Of a stretch of DNA of 64,000 nt, positions 38,300 through 49,688 are shown piece by piece. The DNA lies in NCBI GenBank assembly GCA_013398955.1, contig VWPU01006180.1:121588-185587 (forward strand), in the 5' to 3' direction. A program made the position numbers and the translations under genes. Each line of letters starts with the position of its first letter. Positions within the stretch are counted from its first letter, which is position 1. Below the pieces are notes generated by a model, which was not told the origin of the DNA, did not search any database, and worked only from the letters and a program-made list of their open reading frames with translations. The DNA comes from Callaeas wilsoni (lineage: Eukaryota > Chordata > Aves > Passeriformes > Callaeidae).

Positions 38300-38720
38300 A
38301 GAAGCAGGTAAGAAGATCCTTTCACTCCCATTTGCTCAACACCAGTGCAGTGCCAGTGACCCCCTGAAGTGCGAGGGGACAATCATCCTCCAAGTGACCC
38401 GCATGGGGGACAGAAGAAAGTGGCATTCCCTCTGCAGCATAAATATTACGCTCTCGCCGTGATCAATTAAACGAGAAATGGATGATGGTGGCAGATCAGT
38501 AATCAGCAAAAGCAGAAACTCATGGTGGCTGTCGGGTAATTTAAACACATTGAATTCGGTGTTATGTCTGATGTCACTTTTCTGAAAGCATAAGTGCTGA
38601 AGGAGCAAGTCTTTGAGAAGGAGAACAGCACTGACTCCACTTTGTCCAAAGCATCTCTTTTCATCACAGAGAGACTATGAAAGCACATGAGAGGACAATT
38701 AATAGTGAAAACTCAGCAGG
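38300..38720. other. Candidate conserved non-coding element (strongest)
   Basis: In DNA otherwise poor in CpG this block keeps about nine, including a cluster at 38448-38475 (ACGCTCTCGCCGTGATCAAT). It has homeodomain-like cores (ATCAATTAAACG near 38462, GGTAATTTAAAC near 38536, ACAATTAATAG near 38695) and no simple repeats or transposon similarity. The minus frames of 90 and 61 codons that overlap it are unrecognised. Retained CpGs plus AT-core motifs are what deeply conserved vertebrate enhancers often look like. This is an inference without any alignment. Confidence 0.3.
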
Positions 38721-41700
38721 GCTGCTCTAAGTAAGTATGCACAGCATGCTCCCCCGCTGCTTCTGGACTGGCAGTAGCCTGTCAAATGCCTGGAAATGAA
38801 GCTTTCTTGAGCCTTTATTAAGATTCATAGGAAAAGCAGGCCCCAAACCCAAAGACAGCATCAGCGTGAAGCATCTCGGCCTCCTCTCTGCCATAAGCAC
38901 TGCCAGCACATCTGGCTCAGCCTCTAGAGGGGAATGAAGAAACTGGGCGGGTGTATAAAGTGAATCTGTCAGCATTTACTTGCATGACAATCTGCCACGT
39001 AGAGTACGTGCCCTGCACAATGCAACGCTCTCCAGAGACCAGTCCCCTGCTACACCCCGGCTGCAGGCAAATGCAGTCACATTTCTCACATCTGTGCCAG
39101 AGAAGGACTGCAAAAATACACACAGGGTTCACAAAGGGCTGTATTGCCCACATAGGATGGAGGTGACTTCTTTTTTCCCCCCTTTATGGTCTTTTGTAGG
39201 GCTCGGGGCAGCCTTAAATCCCATCTCTTCAGAGGCACTGCTGAAAATCCCAAGCCTCTCAAGTCCAGGTATTTTAAACTTTGCTCCCTCCCTTTTGGTT
39301 TTTTTTGGCAACTTGATTAATTTTCAGTGTTTCAGGTGAGTGTGTGTGCACATACATCTGTATACTTAAATAAAACTTAATGATACATGTGCACTAATTC
39401 ATTCCAAGTGTGCATACAAACACATATTGCTTTCTGATAAACTGAACCCCAAAATAATCTCTCTGATTCTGTGTTTTCCTGCAGCTTTGCATAGATTTTA
39501 CAGCTTGCAAACACTGTATAAATCGATGTATTCCTTTATCATTTCACACAAAGATGCATTCCCGTACTTGAAGGTACAAACAGTACATTTGCAGAAGATG
39601 AAAAATATAAAAGTTGTTATGATGTAGAGTCCAAATAGATCCATAAGCTCTAGAAAGCACAAAAGAAGTCCCTTCCTGTGCTTGCTTTCTGAAGCACTTA
39701 GAACAAGCCCAGCTCCCCATGGTCACCTTAACACGACACCCAGGGCTGAGTGGAAGAGGCAAATGCAGGCTGCTTGTTGAGTGAGTGGGAGAACAAGCAG
39801 AGCTCCTGGATAAAAATGGATCTGTTATTCCTCACATTTCCACGCTTGTGACTCTCAAATCTGGATTTTTAGTTTTAAAAAAGTGCTTCATTTGCAACAG
39901 ACTTGTCAGATAATATGGATGTGTGGTAAAAATACTGGTTTTTTGGATGATAAGGAACAGAAAAACATGAAATTCTGCCTATGAATATAAGAAACAGCTA
40001 TTTACTGAGCACCTGAAGTTCCCAGAAGTTCCTGCTGAGAGTCTTAGCTAGGTTGGTGGGTTAGGCACACCAGCTCCTCGGCCCTGCAAGTAACAATTTC
40101 AGCTCAGCACACAGAGGTCCGTGTGCTCTGTCTCTATCAGGCTGTGCACTGAGTGTCACACCAGCCCCAGGGGCTGAGTTCAGCACTGCCACACCTGGCC
40201 AGGTGCTCTCTGGTGTTCTCTGTGCTTGCCTGGGTGCTCTCAGGGGGTGCTGGAGAACAGCCCCGAGGGTTACGTTCAACACAACCCTCAAGCCAGCATG
40301 GTGTCCGACCGCGGGCGCTCCTCAGCGTGGCCACCAACGCGCGCTCAAGGAGGTCGTGAGCAGAGCATGGGTGGCCCTCCGGTGTTGCTGCAGTGTGTGG
40401 TGATGCTGAACAGTAGCTTCCTTTTTCTTTGGTATCTGAACCTTGGATTTGTGCTCTGTGGGTCATTATATTATCACCCAGTGATAATCCTCACCAGTTG
40501 ATAAACTATATTGCAAACAAAATTTCCATTATATTAGAAAAGAGTGTTTTGAAAAAGTTAGACTATGGGGGCTTTTTGCTCAAATTGAAAGAAATGTTCC
40601 ACAACCCTTCATTTTTATGAAGTAAATGTTTAATTTTCATCATGTTAAAATCAGATCATTTCTAGTCGCTTTGACTACTAGTGCAGAAGTCTAAATGGTA
40701 TAGCAAACTTTAAATGTGTTGCCTATGACATTATCAAGATGAAAAAATTCAATAATTGCATGGAAAAATATGTTATTGAATATGATGTGGTATTCAGAAA
40801 CCACATTTTTCTCTGAATCAGCAGTGTCTCACAGAAAACACCCTTTGTAGCTTGGTGTGAGCAGACATAGGTCTGCTCTTAAACAGAAACTAGACCAAGT
40901 CTAAATCATTTCCTGTATCATTGTATTTTTTCTATTTTCCTTCTTGCTGACATTTTTGATCTACTCAGAATTGCAACTTATCCATTGTTACCCAAGAAGC
41001 ACAAAGCAGACATTTTCAAAAATAAATGTTAAATTTTTCAATTTATTGCTAAATACTCGATATTTCATTGATGAAAAAAATAATAGCAATGCATTCAGTA
41101 AAACTCTTGACTCAAAATGTATGCTTGCCATATTTTTCTTAGCTTAGAGAAGAAAAATAATTATTCCATTTTCATTTTCTTGATATATGAAAAGAAGTCT
41201 TTCAGCTGATTTTTTTTTGCAGCATGGTGAGAATGGCCCAGCTGTACCATAAGCTGAACACTTAGCCTTGCATTCAGAAATCACCAGCTTGCATTCAAAA
41301 GTCACTTAGTCTTGTATTCAGGCAGCAAAGATCATATGAATGATAAATGATTTGTAATGCAAGATGCTTTTTTTCCAGATCTTTTCTGGAGGTCAAAGGG
41401 CTCATCATTTTATGCTTTTCCAAAATTACATTTTTCTTTAGAAAGCAGGAAATTATTGAAATCCACTATAAAATACCTATTTTAATAAGCAGAATATAGA
41501 AAGTATGACCTCTGTCACTTGCTAAATGTATCAACACCTTGCTTTGTCCCAGTGGTATATTTTAAGGAGGTTTTAATATAAATTGAGTATTGAATGTGAA
41601 GATCTTTCCATTCTCACATTTTAATGAACTTCTTTCAATGCTGTGATACACAGTCAGGATCCTAAATCTGACTTATTGCTGCACTGCATTTTGCAAGGCA

Positions 41701-43541
41701 TGTCATTTGTGCACTACAGTGGGGTTTTTCCTTTGTTAGAAAAAGCTGTTTGTATATCTTTGCTCGGATGGCGTAACTTTAATCAAACCATGTATACATA
41801 TTTTAATTACAGCTAAAACCTTCAGATACCTAAAAGTAATCTTAAAAAAAATGAAATCATAATCCTGGAAAATGGACATATTGTACAATTATAATTTAAA
41901 AAATAAAGACAGATGGTTTGAATAAGTGGCAAACTCATATTTTCATTGACTAGAAGCCTACACGTATTTGAGAAAATACTTTGAAATTAATTATTTGCCA
42001 AAAAAAGATGTCAGTGTTCTGGAGCTCTGCCACACTGTAGCATCTTGCTTGGTTGGATGAATGTGTGAGAGGAAGGCAGATACGGACTCCATAATGATCT
42101 GTCATAATTCAGAGCACTGGGGCAGATTCAAAATTAAAGCCAGCTCCAAATACCCTGGAGGAGCCAGTTTCACACTGCAATATGTCAGTAGTTTGGGAGT
42201 ATCACTTTCTTCATCTCCAGTCTCACATTCAGCCTCACTCCTCCTTGATCTAGTGATTTTCTTTGGAAATGCTTGTTTTTCATTAACCCTCTGTGGAAGC
42301 CCATGTATTGACTACAATTTGGCCTGAGTAACGAACCTGAGCGTAAAGACTGAGTTTGTGGAGAGCCCAGAGCACCCGGCGAAAGCTGAAACTGAATCAG
42401 GACCTTGCTCCGCTTCTGGTGCGTCATGTAAGCTTGGACTATGTCTGTCTCCCTGCATTTTTCTTCAGGGATATAATCACCTGCCTCTCCACTGATGGGA
42501 TTTAAGCACCCATTCTATGATGGACTGAAGGTTTTAAAAGTAGAGGTACCATGTATGATGTCGAAAGGAAACTAGTTCTATAGTTTAACTTGGTCTACTT
42601 GAAGTTTAATTACCTGGATTCTACAGAGGGCTGTGGGATATGACCTGACTTTGGGTATACCTACCAGTGCATTACCAACCAGTAATGCAAACTCCACTGC
42701 TGTCAACATATAAGGATGCATAAATGCCTACAACATGAACAAAAACATGTGAAAGTAGCAAAGACCTTCTCATGCTGCTTGCAGAGCACTCGATATTGCA
42801 TATTGTAAACAGTTTCCTGTAAAGTTTAATGCTTTAAATTATGATTAAAAATATATGTAAAAATAGATTAATAGATGAACTGGTTTTTGTTCAAAACTGT
42901 CTGACATTTTGATGCTTTAACAATACTGATTCTACATAAATAATTGATTCTCTTACAATAATTCTGTGAAAGATGGAGGCCACACTGATTTCAAATCCAC
43001 ACGTGTCCTCTTATTCACCCATTGAGACCATGGGTGTAGATTGGTAGTGAGGCATTCACATATTCTTACATGGAGAGGGAAAATTGGAAGTTTGTGAAAG
43101 GAGGGTTGGTAGGTCTGGGGTATGATTGTGGCTAGAAAATAAAAAAAAAATATTAAAAATTCTGGGTCTGTACAGCTATAATATGTGCACAGCCTGTTCC
43201 TGGAGCTGCATTTTTAAATACTCTCATGTACATAGAGGGTTAACTGATTACTCCAACACAAATGCAGTATATATCTCAAAACAATAATCTTCTTGTAATG
43301 AGCAGCTGTTTCTGATGACAATAAAGATTCTGAAATTTCACATGCATAACTTATGAGGTGAATGAAAAAATATATATAGAAGAGAGCAGTTTATAGTAGT
43401 TGCTGCCAAACATGGTGCAAAGCAAAGTAGCCCAGGATTTGTTTCTGAATGACCACCAACCTTTTCCTAAATGTCAAGTGCAGACTGGAAAAATGTCTAA
43501 TTTAATGTCCTTTAATTATATGCATGCAAATCCTTGCCTTC
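38721..43541. other. Non-coding DNA with one GC-rich patch
   Basis: No gene is recognised. At roughly 40060-40400 there is a GC-rich patch with several CpGs and overlapping frames of 66 to 109 codons on both strands, which I read as a composition effect. An 8-bp inverted repeat (ATTATCAC / GTGATAAT, 3-bp spacer) lies at 40470-40488. The rest is AT-rich. Confidence 0.5.
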
Positions 43542-43590
43542 TTTTGTTTTGTTTTGTTTATTTATTTATTTATTCATTTATTTATGTATT
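43542..43590. repeat. (TTTTG)n / (TTTA)n compound microsatellite
   Basis: Three TTTTG-like units pass directly into TTTA units with a few interruptions (CATT, TGTA). Confidence 0.85.
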
Positions 43591-43599
43591 ATTTGCTTC

Positions 43600-44060
43600 A
43601 GTGTGACATTCCTCCTTGTAAGCAAGGAAAGCCATCTGACCCTCTGACCTTAGGCTTTAAGAGAGTTTGAGCTTTTTCATTGACCCTCCCCCCTCGACTC
43701 TGGGGCTAATACGTCTCATTATCTCAGTGCATAAAACTGATTATTAAGTAGCCTTGGATGAAGCAAACAGGCTTCCACTTGTCCTTTTAAATTATCTCAA
43801 TATCTTTAATTGTTTAAAACTGACAATGAGGTCATTCAATTATGATGTTCTCTATACAGTTTGTGCTTAGTGTCACATTGAGGTTGTTATCCAGAGCAGA
43901 GGGGGTTAAATTATCAGTATGCTGTTGCTGCTGTGATCCTAATGTAAATGAACATTTGGTGGTTTATTTTTTTTCCTTAGCTGCTGGTTACTACGTTATT
44001 AGCATATTTGATGTATTCCTCAGCTCAGTTAATAAGCAGTTCTGAAGGGAAAAGATTGAT
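43600..44060. other. Candidate conserved non-coding element
   Basis: This is non-repetitive sequence with many TAAT-type cores (TTCAATTATGATG near 43836, GGTTAAATTATCAG near 43904, ACGTTATTAGCATATTTG near 43993, CAGTTAATAAGCAG near 44025). It has few stops-free frames and no transposon similarity. As for the other such blocks, only alignment between species can show real constraint. Confidence 0.2.
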
Positions 44061-47046
44061 GCTTTAGAAGGCCGTTTATAGACCGTTCTGCCTTGTAACA
44101 ATATCTGGAACACATCTATGTGCTATTATGACTAACTGACTTTGGGTTTAGGCCATATGCACCACTGACAAAGCCTAATCTGTGTTCCTGTCTGCTGCTT
44201 AGGTGTTTTATTACTAGATTATGACCATCCTATGAATTCCAAACATTTCTTCTTTCCTTTCTATTTCCTACTGGAACTAAATTCTGCCTTGATATTAAAG
44301 TGTATTAAAGAATTTTACATACTTCTGTTTTATTAAAATTATCTGAATACCATTTTGTGTATAAAATACAGTCAAAGCCATGAAGTACATTTGAGGAAGT
44401 CTTGCAAAAAATCAAAAACAAAACCAACAACAAACTCTAATAAAACATTAAGGAAAAATACATGGAAATACCGGAAATACAAACAGGTGTGCTCCTATTA
44501 GACCTAGTCCATAGAATAACATGGAGAACGAGGTCAGTGTAAAATGTTCTGATGCAAGAGCAATTCGGCCAATCCTAGCGGACACAGGGAGCAGACACTG
44601 CAACTCACTGCTCGGATGGAAAACCTGTGTTTTCATAGCTGGGCACGGGAACGCTCTGGAGGGATGTTCAGGGGTTTGTTAGGGGAGGTGGCAGCCAGTA
44701 CCTGAGGCAGATGCTGTCAGAGGAAGAGCTCTTCTGGTCCAAGGGCCAGTCTTGCCAGCAGGCTGTGGAACTTGGATTCTCTCCATCTTTTTCACTAACT
44801 CTCCTTTATGCTAGGTAGAAACTAACCTGTGGAATTCAAACTTTCAATTCAGAAAAATAAATTCATTTTAGCTCACCAACTGCCACTCTTCTGTCTATTA
44901 TACTGTTGATTTTAGTGCTGTTGAAATGCTTTGGGACCCTGAATAGCTTTCAAATCTATATTTGAAATCTGTCCCTTTGTTTGAGTAGTGTCACAGGTAG
45001 TGTGATCAATATAGTTAGCACTGAAGCCTGCCAAACAATGGCAGTGGCTTTGGGTAAGGACTTGCAAGGTTTCAAATTTCATTCTGGGAAATAAGACTCT
45101 TCAGCTAGTTTTGTAAATATGGACTTTTGTTGAGACAGTTTGTCTTCAGATTTTTAAAAATCATTCCATTCTCTCCTCTGCCTTTTACCCTCACCTGTCT
45201 CAGCTGTTTCAGTAGTAATCAGAAAAATACTGATTTTCACAGAAACCTTCAAGGTGAAAAAACTTATCAAAACTGTTATGTCTGTGCAAAATATTTTATC
45301 TTTGGTACCGCAGGGTATTTGACAAAATGACTTTTTCTCTAAGTACTTTCAACCAGACCTTACTAACAAGCTTTCCACAGATAAGCAATGTATATCCTGG
45401 TTTTTTTCTCATCAAGCTGGGACACTACATGTATTTTGCCAAGCCTCTTGGCAGCTAATATTTTTGTTAAATTGGCTAGTACATCTGTCAGCCCTGGGAC
45501 AAAGCTAGGTTTCCTACCCTGAACCTTTCAAGCAGAACCTTTTGTAAAAGACAAAATGCTGTATCTACCTTAAAACATAAAGGATCCTCAGGGCATTGGA
45601 AGCTAATGTGCAGCTTTAATGCAAACATCCCTTGTGAGGGCTCTCGGTCCTTGTATGCTCTGAACAGCAGGAGGAAGAATACATGAATATAAATGAGCTG
45701 CACAGCAGTATTCAGAAAATGGAGCTATAAGAGTTAATGAGATGGTGTCCTGCTGCTGGACGCTTGCATGTTAAAAATTCTGATGGTTTTATCCAGCAGC
45801 AAGTTTGAAAAACCTGTGCAAAGCCAGTGATTGTGAAGAACCCCCGACTACAGAATGGTGCTTCTTTCCGTGTGGCCTTGCTACAGGCAAAGAGCCTTTG
45901 ATATATCTAAATCTAACAAGGGAGAAAACAGAGGGATTACTAGAAATCATTGACCATGGAGGAACCAAGTAATTATTAATAGCATTATACACTGAACTGC
46001 ACGTGGCTGGCGCGTATCTGCAGCTCTGTGCGTTTAACTGCACACAGCAACTGGCAGAGCACCCTGTCACTAAACCCCACTGCAGATTGCAAGCTGTGTG
46101 TCTTTAAGATTCACTCTGTAGCAGCAGAATTAAAGGGAAGGTTCCCATTTATGCTGGCCACGAAAGGTGCTGCCCCACTCCAGAGACAATGCAGTGCATC
46201 TCTTCTTTCTTGCAACCAGTGATACTTTTCCAAAAACAGCCACCACCCTGAAAATGCCCCCTTTGAGCTACTGCTCTCTGTATGTCTAGCATAGATCAGT
46301 CTGACCTACCTCTTCTGTGCTATTCTGTTAACTTACAGAATTAACAGGATGCATTGCAAGGCAATAATGCATCTGCTGTGCAATGAGACAACTCTACACC
46401 ACAGAGTCTCCTCTCACTGTGCGTGGGTGAGGTGCAGAGCTGCTCGGCACAGGTGCTGGTGTGATGGATTTGCTGTGCACAGTCATGCACATCCCTACTC
46501 TTTCCAGGCTCTCCCAAACCCGAGAGAGCACTTTGCTCGGGTGGGTCTCCTGTTCAGAAACACCTGAGTACTGAGAATCATGTATCTGAATGCCCCATGG
46601 AGGCTGAACCTGGAGAGCTTAAGGAGAGCCTGTGGTCAGGCAGGATGTCCGTATGTGTTGCACAAGGTGTGATGGGGAGGGAGTTGCTGGTAGCAATTTC
46701 ACATCCTTGTTTACCTTCAGGAACAATCTGGTCTATTAAACATTATTTTAAAAGCTTGGGGCCCATAACCAGCAGCAGAGTGAAGATTAGCTAAGCATGG
46801 GGCTTGTTTATACATGCTCAGTGATTATCACCCAGCTGGTACATTTTTCGCTCTTGGTATTTGAGAATTAATAAACTTGCTGAGTGACAATTTCAACCTC
46901 ATCTCTAATGAAATTAGCTTCCCTGGCAGGAATTGATGAGCACAGTTTTGACAGGAGTTACCAGGTGTCACTCTGATATGTTTCTTGAAAGTTCTTTTCC
47001 TAAGGACTTGTTGACATGCAGGAATAGTCTAAAATAGTAATTGAAA
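44061..47046. other. Non-coding DNA, possible conserved block at 45.7-46.2 kb
   Basis: No gene is recognised. The part at 45700-46160 is non-repetitive with retained CpGs (near 45760, 45845, 46010) and a TAATTATTAATAGC core at 45970-45983, so it could be a regulatory element. A smaller block with similar look is at 46800-46970. Open frames are 93 codons or shorter. Confidence 0.4.

Positions 47047-47073
<27 letters not shown>
47047..47073. repeat. (AAT)9 microsatellite
   Basis: Nine uninterrupted AAT units. Confidence 0.95.
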
Positions 47074-47078
<5 letters not shown>

Positions 47079-47945
47079 TGAAGTCGGAAGGAATACTTTT
47101 ATTTTCTGTATGTCTACGCGCATCTTTCTAGCCCTCCTTTGGACAATGTCTAACAGCTTTATACCTATTTCATAATGGTTTCTCCATGAAGATAAATCCT
47201 AAGGGTATAAGCATCATTCACTCTTGGAAAAAAGATATATTGCAATTGGGTTTGTGATCTGAGTGTTTTTCTTAAACAAGATCTTTAATCTTTCTAACAG
47301 ACTAAATTCATAGGACAGGTTATTATCAGGCTTGCTTCCTGAAAACCTGATCACAACATTTTGGCTGAAATGCCTGAGAGAATTGCCTAAAATGCTACTT
47401 GTGACTATTTCTGTTCAGAAACCAATTTCCCTCCTTAACAAATCATCTGTTGCATTGCACTTGTGAATTATGTACTATTTAGGAACTTCTACCTTGTTTG
47501 TTGGAGAAATTTGGGTGATGAAGAGTATAAATTTGTTACTAGACTACAGAAATTACTAAATTTGACAACGGTTCTGCCTAGATGAAAAAACATACTTTCT
47601 ATTTTTAATTTGAATTTGAAAAAAAAAGTTTAAAGTAAAACGTCTTGGACTTTGAGACACTGAACAGCTTGTTGCATAGCAATTTCTTCAGGGGACAAAA
47701 ATTTTTGAGAGAACAGGGATGATGATGATGATTGTTTTAAAAGAAGTGTGCACTTCTAAGCAAAGAGACATCCGCACTTCCACAACACCCAGACGCTCAG
47801 AGGCAGGGACAGCAGGAGAGGTTGCTCATCCAGCAATACTGACTGAATCCAACCGGTGCAGGATGAACAAGATCAAACTTCAGAGGCTGAGGTCGGGGTC
47901 TGGTTTGTTAAAACTAAACTCTGCCCAGTAAATACGGTTTCTTGC
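47074..47945. other. Non-coding, AT-rich DNA
   Basis: No gene. A short GATGATGATGATGATTG run lies near 47718. The frame leading into the following pentanucleotide repeat (47719-47931) is unrecognised. Confidence 0.55.
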
Positions 47946-48167
47946 GGAGAGGAGAGGAGAGGAGAGGAGAGGAGAGGAGAGGAGAGGAGAGGAGAGGAGA
48001 GGAGAGGAGAGGAGAGGAGAGGAGAGGAGAGGAGTGGAGAGAAGNNNNNNNNNNNNNNNNNNNNNNNNNGGAGAGGAGAGGAGAGGAGAGGAGAGGAGAG
48101 GAGAGGAGAGGAGAGGAGAGGAGAGGAGAGGAGAGGAGAGGAGAGGAGAGGAGAGGAGAGGAGAGGA
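47946..48167. repeat. (GGAGA)n pentanucleotide array with assembly gap
   Basis: About 20 GGAGA units precede the gap and about 20 follow it. The units are perfect except for one GGAGT and one GAGAAG just before the gap. The plus strand is pure purine apart from that T. The unit phase differs on the two sides of the gap, so the true distance is not the number of N given. Frames of 100 to 110 codons that run through it in both directions are translations of the repeat with X residues and are not genes. Confidence 0.95.
48045..48069. other. Run of 25 N (assembly gap)
   Basis: Twenty-five consecutive N lie inside the GGAGA array. The number is likely a placeholder, and the real array is probably longer. 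Confidence 1.
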
Positions 48168-48675
48168 TTCTGACATATTCTGAATTCTCCTCTGGAATCC
48201 ACTTGGTTTCATGTGTTTTCATGTACATCCTGCATGTGATCTAAACACTTCAGGTTGCCCTTATAGTCCATAGAGAGTCAAGTTAGGGAATGATTCACCT
48301 GACTTCAGATATCTTATGCAGGATGAGATGATTTACTCCCTAAGAATACCTCTTTTCTTCTTATTGAAAAGGGATAGCAAACACCTATTTGACTATGAAA
48401 AGAATATTTACCTTTCGGTCAAATGAACTGCACCTACACTTTGGAAAACAATCATATATCCAGGCTCCAAATCACTGATCACTTTTGAGGGGAAAAAAAA
48501 AATACAAACACAATAAACCAAGTGTGCTTCCTCTCAAATTGGTGGAAAGCCTCTATTTAACCAAACCAAAGCCCTACACATTTAAGACCACCAAAAGATG
48601 ATGTTAGAAATCCAGAAGTTTCATTATACTGGAAATAAACCAAAACCTACCCCAACTTATACAGGTATGTTTAAC
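48168..48675. other. Non-coding spacer
   Basis: AT-rich DNA between the pentanucleotide array and the CR1 element. No gene or repeat is recognised. Confidence 0.55.
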
Positions 48676-49170
48676 AGTAAATGTGGACAGGCTGGAGAAG
48701 GTCCAGAGAAAGGCCACAGAAATGATCAAAGGGCTGGGAAGGCTGCGTATGAGGAAGGGTTGAGAGAAATGGGTTTGTTCAGCCTTGACAAAAGAAAGCT
48801 TAGAGGAGAACTTATCACCACGTTCCAGTATTTAAAGGGTGGCTATAAAAACAGATGGACCTCCCTTTTTCCAAGGAGTCACAGGAAAAAAACAAGGTGT
48901 AATGGGTACAAGTTACTCCTAGGGATATTCTGATTGGATACAAGAGGAAAATTTTTCACAATGAGAAAAATCAACCACTGGAATAATGTCCCTAGAGAAG
49001 TGGTGGATTCTTCAACTTTGGACATTTTTCAAAATTCAGCTAAACAGAGTGCTGGGCAATCTTGTCGAGACCATGCTTTTGCCAAGAAAGGTTGGGCCAG
49101 ATTACACTTGTGGTCCCTTCCAACCTGGTATTTCATGATTATGTGATTCTATGATTCTGTGTTTCTATGT
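48676..49170 (+). mobile_element. 5'-truncated CR1 LINE, ORF2 end and 3' tail (plus)
   Basis: This carries the last part of ORF2 and the 3' end of a CR1 element, about 500 bp, typical of 5'-truncated avian copies. Landmarks are GGACAGGCTGGAGAAGGTCC (48684), the 'GLFSLDKRKLRGELI' stretch (about 48772-48816), the 'WNNVPREVV' stretch (about 48979-49005), and the tail GTCCCTTCCAACCTGGTATT (49112). The tail ends with tandem ATTCTATG-like units at 49145-49170, the hallmark of CR1. The coding frame is kept across the whole piece except one stop at 48931-48933, where a TGA stands at a position that in my recollection is CGA in related copies, so a CpG decay mutation would explain it. The element is the best preserved of the four CR1 pieces here and probably the youngest. 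Confidence 0.9.
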
Positions 49171-49688
49171 AATGTAGCTACTTTTCATTCAAAACAGTTT
49201 CAACAGAGATTTCAAAGAACAGGGCTATTCAGCTGAGAGCAAAATAAGCACATACTTCATCCCTTTGAACCTACACTAGTGTAGTGAAATCCAGCTAATG
49301 TGACTTAACATTTGAGATTCAGCATTCAAAGCTTCTCACCCAGATTTTAACACAGAAAAGCAACCAGAAGAATGCATTGAAAATGCAAGGATAGAAAGAG
49401 GTCAATGAGAAGCAGTTCTAAATGGCATGGCCCCTTTTTTTTCTCAGTATGCTCCCTGTCAGCATTCAGTTAAGGAGGCAGAAATGGAACTAAAGTAAAA
49501 TAAAATGTGGAATTTTTTTAACCGTAAAACAAGACACTAAAGCTTCAGACAAGTGAAGCGGAAAAAATTAATTCTTAAAACTCTTCCAACACAAAAATAA
49601 TGTAGTGATTTTGGTGGTTAAAAGGAGGTTTAAATTCCCTAAGAGAGCAGTACATGACAAGGACAGAGGAAAGGCTTTTATGTCCAGC
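49171..49688. other. Non-coding spacer
   Basis: AT-rich DNA between the CR1 tail and the LTR. No gene is seen. Confidence 0.55.

Noticed and set aside
47946..48167. Regular repeat that could be mistaken for a repeat array such as CRISPR
   Set aside because: The unit is only 5 bp, with no spacers. It is a microsatellite in a vertebrate genome.
47856..48244. Five overlapping frames of 100-110 codons encoding RGEER or LLSSP repeats
   Set aside because: They are translations of the GGAGA pentanucleotide array through a run of N.
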